From Heliopora coerulea (Eukaryota > Cnidaria > Anthozoa > Scleralcyonacea > Helioporidae): a DNA stretch of 64,000 bases. The notes beneath the pieces are model-generated. The model worked only from the letters and a program-made list of their open reading frames with translations, was not told where the DNA came from and did no database searches. The position numbers and the translations under genes were made by a program. The stretch lies in assembly GCA_030142905.1 (NCBI GenBank), contig JASJOG010000006.1, positions 186,001 to 250,000 of the forward strand, given 5' to 3'. Shown here one piece after another: positions 31,530 through 42,118 of this stretch (position 1 is the stretch's first letter; each line of letters opens with the position of its first letter).

Positions 31530-34500
31530 CGACCTGACATCGCCAGCGCAGGTCAATTCATGAAATATTCTGTTCATGAAGTCAATTCTCAGGCTGAAAT
31601 ATTTACACCTCTGCCCTAGACTTGTTTGTCCTAGAGAAAGGAAATTTGGTAAGGAGAAGATTATACTTGTGAGACCGTATGGGACATTTGCATGGATGTC
31701 GAGTTGCTCATTCTTTTACACCACCCATTCATGGCTAATTCCTTCCGTAAATTTGCTTTGGCTGATCATAAATAATTTTTGAGTAAGAGTTATTAAAGCT
31801 TTCTAAAAACATGTTCTGCACGTATATTATTTCGTTAGTCTAACAATTACTGAATAAATGATTTGACTCATATATCGGGAAATCTAATGGCACAGTTGAA
31901 AAGTTTCGATTTTGCTTATGGCCTGTCAGGAGGCGATGGAACAAGTGTGTACGTTCTCAAGCATGAAAACTCCTAAACATTTCCATTTTTCATACTGATT
32001 TACGCTTACCCTTTCTCCGAGCCCCTAACTTCTCACTTCCTTTGAGATCTTGCATCATCTATCTCTGCATAGCTCAATTTGCCAGTTGTTACATTCTCAA
32101 CTCCTAGAAATACAGATCAACTAATATTGAAAAACGTGGTGTCCTCACACTGTGGCCAAAATTAAATCTGTAGCCACTCTTCCTCAGGTGACTCGACAAC
32201 TAAAACAGATTATACGGATTAGTTTTTATGAATAAATGAAATGAAGCAGAGTAAAATAAGCTAACGAAGCTGAATACTGGGGAAATACTATCAAGAAAGT
32301 TCTCTGCAAATTGATGAGGTTATTAATAACCAAGAGTGAAAACGTTGGGGCGCGCAGGGTATAGATTCGAGTGGGCGAGTATAAAGTGACAGAGTCACAG
32401 AGAACTCTTCATTACAACCTGAGACAGTTGGAAAGCGGATTAGCTTTTTATAGTAGCAAATACCTTGCAATAGAGAATTTTCCCCCTCCAACCTATCCAT
32501 CAATCTGCAATGGCTATAGTTAATATTCCATCAAAATACTCGGTGTGATAGGTGCTAAAGAGGTAGTGAACAGGTCAAGGCTGGGAATCATAACATCACT
32601 TTAGACATAAATTCAACTGACTGCATTACTGCTGGAAACTCGGCAACATCCGTGTCTGCACCAAACCATCTACACGGGTCAGCAACGTAAAACAACTGTA
32701 GGTGTTAATAAGCAAACATATTCTCTTATGCATACTAAAGCGATCAATTTACAGCCAAACTTTTTCTCCCCTTCGGCCACTACTGTATGCTAAGATTGAA
32801 CTGTTTATCAAAAAGTTGAAGACGGTAGTCTGATTAACCCATCCCAAATATTTAGAAACATTCAAAGAGAACAGTGCCGAAGTTTCCATCTCTTCCTCCC
32901 ACTCTTACTCGAATGTTTTGCAAATAGCAACAAGAAAATCACCTGCAAAACGGCAATAATAGAAAGTTCGGGAAGAACAATAGGGTAAGAACAACGATCA
33001 CACGAGTCTTATAATTGAATTGTTTTAGTTTCTGCAGTATTCATGACGCCATTCCAACTGTTTGCGCCACGTTACTAAATCATTTCAAGGTTTTAATGGC
33101 GTAGAACGTTGAGAGCCTTCGGTTGAATTAAAAAATTAAATTTAACCATCGAATAGACATGCTTGTTAAGAATTAACAGGAAAACAAAGAAAACATGCAC
33201 CCAATGTGCATAATCACGACAACGATGTACGGTTTAGTTCAAAAACTAAAAGATTTATTTCCGTCGCCGTTATAAATTTTCTAAACTCCCTGAAGGCTCG
33301 ACTTGTCAACACGACTGACTTTAATTATGAAAATAGGTTGCATGCAACTATCTTTGTCTGCAGGGGTACTTTAATTGACGTCACATCAGTAGACTATGTA
33401 CAACGTGTACAAAATATTAATTGCTAGGGTCTTGTCTAAATTTAACTAAAGAAATTAAAAAATAGTTTCAGCAGAAACAATTGACTTGCACAGCATGCTA
33501 CTGCAAAACATACCTCAGTCTTCTAGAAACCGTTTATAATTATACCGACGTGGGAACCGTAAAAAGATCATCATTCTTTAGAGTTATAGTTCTGATAGAA
33601 ATCGACGTTTCCTCAAAAAATCTCGTTTATACAATAGGCAACGAGAAGAGCAGAATCAGCTTTGCCAGACGTCTGCACTCCATCAAATAGCTCTTTTTTA
33701 GCTGGACTTAAACACTTCTTTAAAAACTGCTTTTTTCATTCTACGTAATGATGAAACCAGTGTTGCATTTGCTCTGCTGGTCGTGAATACATTATTAAAT
33801 AGTTTCTATTTTTTACTCATCAATGAGAAGACCAGAATTAGCTCGTCTGGACGTAAATATCTTTAATTCGATAATTTATCTGTCGTTCTAAATAATGACA
33901 AGACCTGGAGTTATAGGAGTCGGACATGGAGCACAGGAAGAAGTTATCCCGTAATATTAGCAAATAGAGGGCATCGCGCCCAATATTTTTCACATATTTT
34001 GCTCAGAAAACGAGTTCGTGGAAGATGTGAATCAGAGTCTATTTATTGGCTGATGAAATTGTAAATTAAACGAAGATTCATTCTTTTGTGCACAATGGGA
34101 AAAAAAGCCTGGGCTGAATATCTGACGTCCTGTTATCCGGGCTAAAATATCGTCCTGGCATTACAAAGAAATCCTTTAAAAATTATCTTGCATGTCCGAA
34201 CTAAGATTTCAGTCTGGATTAAAATCTCGAGGCATTCAACTTTAAATTCTCAAATCACTAAATTTCACTCTAGTTATGCTGCCGTTTGTACTCTAAGTTG
34301 TTTCCCTGCAAGTTAACTTCCGCTATGTTGTGGTAACTTCCGTTGAGGCCATGGGCAAACGAGAACGTACGTCGATGCTAGTCAATGAAACTTTTGTCAA
34401 ATCTGCATGGAAATAATTATGAACCATTTCAAAACCTTAAATTTGCAGCAACTTGTATTCTCGATCAGTCAAGGCTGAATGTAAAAATCTTGGATAAACC

Positions 34501-35689
34501 AACGCTCTGCTCCAACCTTACAGGTGTACTTTAGAAATGCATCAACGGAAGATGGGGACCCAATTTTGGGCTGACCCAGCATGCAATATATCGTTGATAA
34601 GGTTCCCTGCTAATATCCTCAAGTCAAATGGGTAATAAACCAGGAAGAGAATAAAAATGTCGTTCTCCAAGATGTTGAAGGTAACACAGTGGTGAGGTTC
34701 TTTTATGGACTTTCACCACCAAAAGTTTAGATTTTAACAAACCATTTTGTTCAGTCATTATCACGTATCCAGCATCTTTACCGTTTCTTAACCAATGATG
34801 GTGATTAAGAACTACTTCGTGTATGTTTTGTATACTACTGAATAAAACATAATCCCAGTTACAACATAGCTCGAATTATGTTTTATTGTCGGCTGGTTAT
34901 GAGTTTATTTTTATACTAATTCACCAACTTTACATGTGTATCTGATAATAAACTTATGATAAAACACTGATGAAGATTTTGAACAAATCAAGGCTCTAAG
35001 CTATATTTTGATTCACGAAGAAAATTACTTCGCGATATATTGGAGTTATAGATCCCAACAGCCCTGTTAAACCCCCTACACGCGACCAAGATATATTCCT
35101 TTGACAATTTTTCCTTGGTACGGAGCCTTATTAAGGAGCTGGTAATTTCAGCTTTTGAAGAAGGTTCATTGTCAAGACAAAACTTAAGAATTTATGTGGT
35201 ACATACTGTAAGAGCAGATTAAACTTGTCATGGAAAACGTGGTTATGTGTTCGTAACTTTACGATATATTGATTGTCAGTTATCCTTGTACAGTAGGTGA
35301 GGTTTTGACGCGGACTTTAATGGTGAGAGGTTCGACAAAACTAACGTTTGTCAGAGAGGGGATTCAGGGGAATGGGCACCAGACCCCCCCCTCTTTTTGA
35401 ATAGTTGTCATTAGTTTTTGAATAGTTGAGCGCTGAAGTGACAATCAGCCATTGACTGTTAATCGAATAAAAACTTGCCGCTTGAGCCTGCCAAACATAT
35501 AAATTTGACTTTCGCATAGAAGAGGCTGTGGTTCGCACAGTTCACGCTTTTGTGATGACGACTGTAGCATAAAAACTCTTCCCCTGAAACGCCACATACT
35601 GGCATGAATTTGAAAAAATATTTCCCCCCCCCCCATTCTCAAAATTCTGGATACGCACCTGTTTGTTCTATACAATTGCTGAATAATTT
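31530..35689. other. Long stretch without a supportable gene
   Basis: ORFs of 60-95 codons only. Near 35380-35395 and 35622-35635 are C runs beside ATTCTCAAAATTCTGGATACGC, which resemble ends of a decayed DNA transposon, but no TIR pair could be matched. Otherwise featureless. Confidence 0.4.
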
Positions 35690-35876
35690 CAAAAAATGAC
35701 CAAATATTTGAGTCACGCCAACGAATACTCACAATACATACAATTTGTTTATGTTTATATATTTATACATATCTTAAATTATGAATATATATAAAAAATT
35801 GTAATATATATAAACAAATTGTATGTATTGTATGTGAGTATACGTTGGCGTGACTCAAATATTGAGTCATTTTTTG
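35690..35876. mobile_element. MITE-like inverted repeat (~70-nt arms)
   Basis: CAAAAAATGAC..ATATTTGAGTCACGCCAACG..ATACTCAC..ATACATACAATTTG at left is repeated in inverted form at right, ending at 35876. A very AT-rich core of about 45 nt separates the arms. The right arm has a 4-5 nt insertion (extra ATAC). Confidence 0.65.
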
Positions 35877-38590
35877 TTTGTCATCACGTGTTAAGATGAG
35901 TGACTAATTACAATGGAATTTTATAAAGACTCTTTCATTTCAACTGGCCGACTATGGCATATGAATTAGTCTATAAAACCTTGTGGTGTATATTTACTCG
36001 ATGCTCTGGTTGCTTTTTTCGATTCTGAAAAATTCGATTATACAGACTAACAGACGGGGGTTGCATCATTCAAATGATTTTTGCAGATAAATTGACAATT
36101 TTAGAACAAACGCTGCAGAAATATCACGAATTCTATTTCTTTTGTTGTTTAGGGGGTGTTTATGATTTTCACACATGAGAATTTGCAATGTGCAGTTAGA
36201 AATAACAGAAAATTCCAAAGCCTGGTTTTATGTATTGTATGTTAAACAATATTTGATTATTCAAAACAAATAAGGGAAAATTTCTGCTGAAGCTAAGTGG
36301 TCAATTCCGTACTTCACTCTCTCTTTCTTGAGACTTTTGCCTCTTGTAGGTGTGGTCAAATAAATCAAGAGGGATAAGTGCAATGTCGACCATCAGCGTT
36401 CCTGGGCGAACCCTTTGACGTTGTTATGAAGTATTATTCTCAGGGTCCACAGCTAACTTCTGTAGCCATAAATATTTAATACTTTTCAGTTGTTCTAGTC
36501 CTTACTAACCGGAGTAATACGTTGACAGTTTTCTTTGTTTGTGAGATTCTTCGTAGAAGAACAGTAGCCATACATTCTTCCGTAAAAGGTTTCAAGCATG
36601 CTACGTCATGAAATGAAATAGAACATCGACCACGGAATTTTTAGCTTGATGTACATGGTATCAATTCTTTACGTACTAGAAAAGACTGTTTTTGAAGACA
36701 GGGTATGCCAGCTCAGTTTTGGCCATTTAAAACGAAAGAGTCAAATGCCGGCTTCATAGTGGCCATGATTTAGGATGTTCGAACAAATCCTCCAGTTCGT
36801 AAGACTGTTAGATTACCATAATATGGTAGCGTTCTATCGACTGAACAGTTGTAGTCGTAAAATTTCACCTCAGGGGAAATATGGGATGCATGTATGAAAC
36901 GTGGCGTCGAAGACAAAGATTTGTTTATAATACGCACTTCTCAATCATTTCATTGAAGGTTTATGAAGAAAGTACTCTTTCTTTATATCTTCTTTACGTT
37001 GTCAATGTCGTCATGAATGAAAAGGCAAGAAAAATTTGAGCTTGGTTGCTCACTCCTCAATAACTTACCAACGTGAGAAGACCTATCCAGCCGATAAAAT
37101 CACATTTGTCATCCACTATTGTCCTAACTGGGTGGAAATAGCGATTAGCAGTGTTATTTATGTTCTGGACAACAGAAGCTGCGTAAACTGGATAAGTTTT
37201 ACATGCGGAGTTGGGAGCTCTTAGCCTGATAAGAAGTTTCAGAAATTTTGAACAGATAACAGATAGTGACTTTGAGGTGTTGAAGAGGACCATATTTTTT
37301 CATAAAATAAATTGCTTTTCGTGTAATGTTTTGAAGATATGACTGGTGGCTAATGATTTTTAATGATATGCAAAACTTCCTCATGAATCAGTCAGACTTA
37401 GTTCGACTTTAGTAGTGAAATAGGCCAAAGTTTTGCATTAAATCTGTGGGTGTTCCACGTCTTATCCCTCTTAAAAATGTAATTATGAAAATACTGAGTC
37501 ATGAAATTGTCCAGTTGACACTTTGACGCTTGAGAACGATATGTGTCGTCTTAGAATATTTTGTTCTGGCTAACGCCAGACGATTTTATTCAGCACAGTC
37601 GAAACTCAAGTGGTCGTCCAGAAAAAGGACTCTTCTGCCAACGGAAGGCTTATCAGAATGAATTTTTGCCAGTTCAAAACTCATCCATACCATGGCGACA
37701 GTATATAAACGGAGCGTTGGATTTTATTTGACGTAGATGGGGATTAATTTCGGCTGCTAAATTTGTGTTCCTGAAAGTCTTTCCACGCCAAAACGATAGA
37801 AACAAATACATGTAACGAACGGTAGCAACTGTACCATGGATGACATGACCTTCGAACTTGATCACGTGGGAAAAAGAGAAAAACAGGACTTTTTTTTAGT
37901 CCTTCCACTTTTGAAAGATAGGTCAGGTCGAAGGTCTCTTCACTTCAGAAACACTTCTGCGGTCCTTGCACACAGTTCGAGCCCCAAATTTAAATGGAAA
38001 TAATTGTTTTTTTCAAAGCTGAACGATTTACCCTAGGAGCCATGTTTTTGAGTATGTAAACTGGAACATATGAAAATCGGTTAATTAAATTCGGTTATTA
38101 CCTCGTTTTTCAAAAACAATTTTCAATATTTTGATATCTTGTTATGTATGACATTCTTCTTCAAGTACATGTGACATGGCACGTGAAATTTTCATATAAA
38201 GCCAAGTTTCTATTTAGTTGTAATTTATTAACCAATGTCCCCGAATGCGGACATTTTCTATTAGAGAAAACTTGAGCGCTGACATTTTGTAAGAATTGAA
38301 CACAGTTCTGTTCCTTCATCCATCGACGGATGTCTTAAACCCCGACGTAAACACAACAATCTGAGAACACCATATGTTATTTGAAACTGGCTCACCGAAT
38401 GAAAACATATTTTTTACTATTAGTGTACTTCTCCAACTTCGACAATTGTAATTATACATTGAAAGCCATGATATCTTATCAAACTCCTTGTTAACAAAAA
38501 GTCATATCGTGTTACTGGCGACGATGCCCCAGGTGTGCCGTTATATAAACTTGCCCAAAATTTGTAATTATCTCGTTCATGCACTTCGCA
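35877..38590. other. No recognised gene
   Basis: ORFs up to 78 codons, unrecognised. The phrase TCTGGCTAACGCCAGACGATTTTA at 37565 belongs to a repeat also seen at 41026 and 41130. Confidence 0.4.
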
Positions 38591-38592
38591 CG

Positions 38593-38628
38593 TTAAAAAT
38601 ATAGTTTAGGTAAAAATATAGTTTAGGT
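38593..38628 (+). repeat. Exact tandem duplication upstream of the two-exon gene
   Basis: AAAAATATAGTTTAGGT occurs twice in succession about 240 bp before the start codon at 38852. A TTATATAAAC sequence lies slightly upstream (38541). Confidence 0.7.
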
Positions 38629-38806
38629 ACCTGCAGAATGTGAAAATTGGATGCATGGAGCATCTACTACAGCCATTTTGATAGATATTTATCGCATTTT
38701 AGACTCGGACTTTGGGGGTTATAAGTACGTTGCTAGTATAGAAAATAGCCCCTGAATGGCCTCGCAGAGCGAAAGTGCCGAAGAAAACTGGAAGTAGCGT
38801 ACCTTA

Positions 38807-38821
38807 ACGTCATTGTGACGT
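38807..38821 (+). promoter_or_regulatory. Palindromic CRE-like site
   Basis: ACGTCA-TTG-TGACGT is an exact inverted repeat of two bZIP/CRE half-sites, 31 bp before the ATG at 38852. Placement suggests the proximal promoter or 5' UTR of that gene. Binding is inferred only. Confidence 0.35.
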
Positions 38822-38851
38822 CTAGGTACCTCCAAATTTGGAAAGTACATT

Positions 38852-39402
38852 ATGTGGCGCGCATTTTCGTACCAAATTCATACATATTCATCGAGAATTA
38901 AGCTCGGACTGATGGGTCTGTATCTTCATCATTTGGGGATCTTTCTCTCCATTTTGGTATTGTTTACCTCATTAATTCATTCAGTTACGGCAGTTGGCGA
39001 TGATTGCGAACAAAGAACTTTCTTTGGCTCAGCTCCTTCGTTTACTCACGACATAAGCAAGTAAGGAAATTGTAAAATATTTCTTCATATTTATATTTTT
39101 TACTTGTTTGACTTCGTTCAGATACATAGCTTGCAAATTGTATAGCATATATCAAATTAATATTAACAATTTCTTACTTCATATCTCTATACAGTAGTTT
39201 ATTGATTTATACACTATCCAAAGAGAGGAAGCGAGATGACGGGGAGACCTACGAATCGTGGTTAGCTGCTGTTGTTGACGACATACTGCTAAAGTCAGGA
39301 ATACGTGGTGTTATCATTGGCAGTCGGATATTAAACGTGTTTAAGAAGATACATTCCCTTTATTCGGCTCTCAAACGTGCATCAAAATCATGGTGGAACT
39401 GA
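38852..39402 (+). CDS. Two-exon gene, small secreted protein with basic C-terminus
   Basis: Exon 1 is 38852-39060 and exon 2 is 39195-39402; the 134-bp intron starts GTAAGG and ends TATACAG. Joining is in frame (split codon AA|T) and gives 138 residues. The N-terminus has a hydrophobic run (about residues 28-47) followed by VGDDCEQ, a plausible signal peptide cut; a second Met at residue 21 may be the real start. After a dibasic RKR (81-83) comes an acidic stretch (DDGETYE..VDD). The last 36 residues carry eight Lys/Arg and no Asp/Glu and end KSWWN. Acidic-then-cationic secreted precursors are typical of cnidarian defence peptides such as Hydra arminins, but no homology is recognised, so the function is unknown. 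Its stop is one base from that of the minus-strand ORF at 39404. Confidence 0.6.
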
Positions 39403-39403
39403 G

Positions 39404-39685
39404 TTAAAAGGCCGTCAAAACATGTGGCTTTTCTCGTCGAATGAAAGGAAAATATTCTCCATCTCTGTCATAGGGTCGCCACTTGTCAAACCGTGACTCA
39501 TATCCTTTATAATGAATGCGCACCAGCTTCTTCTCCCGATCGACCTCGGTTACCTCTATCTTATAAAGGTTATTGTCCTTCTTCGGTCGTTTAGGCCGAG
39601 TCAAAGAAGAAACTAACTCGGGAGCAGCGAATTCATCGTCAAAACGTTGAGGTTGTCGCAAAGTTCGCCTCGGTCTAGACGCCAT
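39404..39685 (-). CDS. Chromo-barrel/Tudor-knot-like domain protein (93 aa)
   Basis: The N-terminus is basic (MASRPRRTLRQPQRFDDEF), then a KRPKKDN linker, then a single domain (about residues 40-83). YKIEVTEVDREKKLVRIHYKG, then FDKWRPYD, is the typical beta-barrel of Tudor-knot/chromo-barrel proteins (MRG15/MSL3-like fold), which bind nucleic acid or methylated histones. It stops soon after (REKPHVLTAF). I recall longer cnidarian proteins with the same beginning (basic RPRR, FDxEF, HYKGY, WRP), so this may be a truncated copy or first exon, though I see no strong donor. The ATG at 39685 is the first Met in the frame. The stop is a single base away from the convergent gene's stop. Role is inferred from the fold only. 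Confidence 0.6.
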   Translation of the reverse strand: MASRPRRTLRQPQRFDDEFAAPELVSSLTRPKRPKKDNNLYKIEVTEVDREKKLVRIHYKGYESRFDKWRPYDRDGEYFPFIRREKPHVLTAF

Positions 39686-40063
39686 TGTTGTTTCTGGGCC
39701 GCACCATTTGTGTTCCGAAAGAGATTGGGATTATTTTCCGTCCTGCTTAAGAAAAATTACTATTTTTTTAAAGCTATTGAAAGTTCTTCAGCGGGACAAG
39801 TCTCTTGTACTTAAGTTATTAAGCAATATAATGAGAAATGAGTTCCGACTTCATTCTAGCTGGCATATTCTTTGCTTTCGTTATGCACGAAATGCTATGT
39901 CTGTAAATCATTTATCTTGGCATGACTATTGCCCATCTTCACGGTGTCATTAAGTCGTCTAAAGATAAATCATCATAATTTTTAACAGACTCAACTGGGA
40001 ATATAAGTCTCTTAAAAATATATCCCGTACAATTTTTAACTAACCATAGTAAATAATTCCTGG
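39686..40063. other. No recognised gene
   Basis: Would contain the promoter of the minus-strand chromo-like ORF. No TATA box or clear element seen. ORF 39708-39953 (+) is not supported. Confidence 0.35.
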
Positions 40064-40357
40064 ATGTTCTATTCGTTGCCTCTACTCATTGTCCGACACT
40101 TCGAAGAAATGAAAAATCAGTGCTTGTCGGGACTGTTGTCATTTCACCAACAGATAGCTGGAAAAAATTACATAGCAATCGACAAGCGACACAAGACTCG
40201 CCTTAGATATTCACTACATGAAGCACGAACTAACCCACTTCATACCAGTTGTAAACCTCTCCTTGTGTTAAACGAAACTTACATGAATAATTTGTCGGAC
40301 AATTTTAAAAATCCTGCTAACTTACATCACTTTAAATCAAAGTTGAGAAATTGTTAG
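40064..40357 (+). pseudogene. Possible LINE ORF2 C-terminal remnant
   Basis: The frame reads IDKRHKTRLRYSLHEARTNP, then NETYMNNLSDNFKNPANLHHFKSKLRNC and a stop. This resembles the very C-terminus of CR1/L2/Jockey-like LINE polyproteins (R-h-T-R, W/L-N-x-L-x, FK-x-K-L). No RT core precedes it. The resemblance is short, so confidence is low. Confidence 0.3.
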
Positions 40358-40521
40358 TTTTATTAGTTTATTTTTCACCTTTGCTAAAATTTTGATTATT
40401 AGTATTATTTGAAATATTGTAAATATGTATATATAGTACAAAACATATTCCGAAAAATAATGACATCCTGAAACTCAAGATTTAAGTCATCAACAAGATG
40501 AGACTGCTGTATAATTGTAAT

Positions 40522-40551
40522 ATTTCGACTTTATTTCAAAGTCATCTTCAC
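40522..40551 (-). ncRNA. Very degenerate hammerhead-like hairpin
   Basis: Minus strand: GUGAAGA, U, perfect stem GACUUU/AAAGUC with a GAAAU loop, then GAAAU. The order mirrors the motifs at 16039 and 30341, but the conserved first C and the AC of helix III are changed and stem I is absent. At most a fossil. Confidence 0.2.
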
Positions 40552-40919
40552 ACTTTAGTTCGAGTTCCACTCATACCTGTGACCTACCAAATATAAGCTT
40601 ATGCTGCGGCTAACATATGCCGTGACTAAAGTAAGAGTCGAACAATGCATTTATACTGGGTTTTTCGCGGCTTAAATTAGCTGAGGGTAATATTGGTCAA
40701 GAACAGTTTCGCTGTGGAGGTATTTTTTAAAAAGATTTCGTTGCTTATTTTAGTCGTGGCCAATTAATCTAGGTTAATTAATCTAGGCCAATTTTCTCTC
40801 GGATACTGAACACTTACAAAGTAGTTTTTCATTCATTTCGTATGACAATTTTTCACTATTCACTTTCATTGCTCCATCTCAAGTGAAGTTTTGACTTCCT
40901 AGTTTCTTATCCGTTTAGA

Positions 40920-41240
40920 TAGTTATCATGACACCCCTCTAGTCTTCTACACAAATCTCTCTTTCTAAAACATTGCTTGTTCTACTAATGTTAATTCTTA
41001 GCCGACTGACGAGGATTACCCTGCCATTTTACTCTGGCTAACGCCAGTGACTTGTCGTGCAAGACCTCTAGTTGCGTGAGAGTTAATACTGTTTCCTTAA
41101 CCCTCTCCCAACTGACGTCTGGTACTCTTCCATTTTACTCTGACTAACGTCAAACGAGTTTTTCGTCCAGTGAAGTTCTAGTCACGAACGCTTTAACGGT
41201 TGAAAAGGTTGAAAAGGCTGAAAAGTTAAAATATCAGGTT
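40920..41240 (+). repeat. Degenerate TTTTACTCTGGCTAACGCCAG repeat
   Basis: CCATTTTACTCTGGCTAACGCCAG (41022) and CCATTTTACTCTGACTAACGTCAA (41130) are two units about 105 nt apart, and a third is at 37555. This resembles a tandem/interspersed repeat common in corals. (GGTTGAAAA)3 follows at 41200. Confidence 0.45.
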
Positions 41241-41480
41241 TAATCATTAATGTTTTAACACAGGGATTCATGTTCCTAACAGTAGGCTAGTACTTTACTA
41301 ATGAGTTGATCATTTTAACTATTATAAACGGACCTCAGAAAAAAGGTGGTTATCAAAGAGGCCCTGCACAGAGAAGACTATTGGAGACCAAATTAGGTTA
41401 ATAATGGCTAGAAGTGGTTTGGTGTGAGGCTGAATTGATTGGATAATTTTACTCCAACTCTCTTAACTCTTATGCGTAGT

Positions 41481-42118
41481 TTACACATGTGATACAAACA
41501 CCACAACACGTATATATCAGAGTAAAACAAACTCATGCACAAGAAAGAAACAAAATAATCTTTGTTTTCACGTTTGTCTTGCTCTTACGTATGCGCTTGT
41601 GTTTGCGTTATTCTTCAATGGCTAATTATCTTTTTTATTATTCTTTGTTCTCTCTTTGTTTTTCCTCCGTTTATCGGTTTGTTCTTTGCTTTTTAATAAG
41701 CTTCCGATGTATCGGAGCGTTGAAAGGTTAATTTTGTGTACTGGTGACTATGTTACCGTGATTTGTTCGTTTGGAATAATCTCTCCCCATGAATCAGGAT
41801 ATATTTGTTCGTTTGGAATAATCTCTTCCTATGAATCAAGATTTATAACTTGGTTTAGGTGAGCGATGCGACCACAACCGCACGTATAAAGGGAAATGCG
41901 AGTGTGTGCCGAGGTAAAAGAAATATAAGCACAAACACAAGACAAAAGAAGCTTTGTTTTCTCTTTTGTCCTGCTCTTATGCTCACTTTTGTGCTTGTGT
42001 TAATTTCGTGTGTTTGTGCTTTGTTATAGTTGTCCTTTAGGAATACTTTCAATGCCGGCTTGTCGTTTGTTTCGTTCTTGTCCTTGCACCTACTTTAATT
42101 GCTTGTGTGAATCAAGCC
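41481..42118. mobile_element. Two MITE-related fragments (family of 3649-3886)
   Basis: 41481-41630 (TTACACATGTGATACAAAC.. to GCGCTTGTGTTTGCG) and 41870-42118 (CACAAACACAAGACAAAAG.. to CTTGTCCTTGC..TTGTGTGAATC) share internal words and end style with the element at 3649. Exact boundaries are not clear. TTTGTTCTTTG-type runs and an exact 19-nt direct repeat (TTTGTTCGTTTGGAATAAT, about 41763 and 41803) lie between them. Confidence 0.35.
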
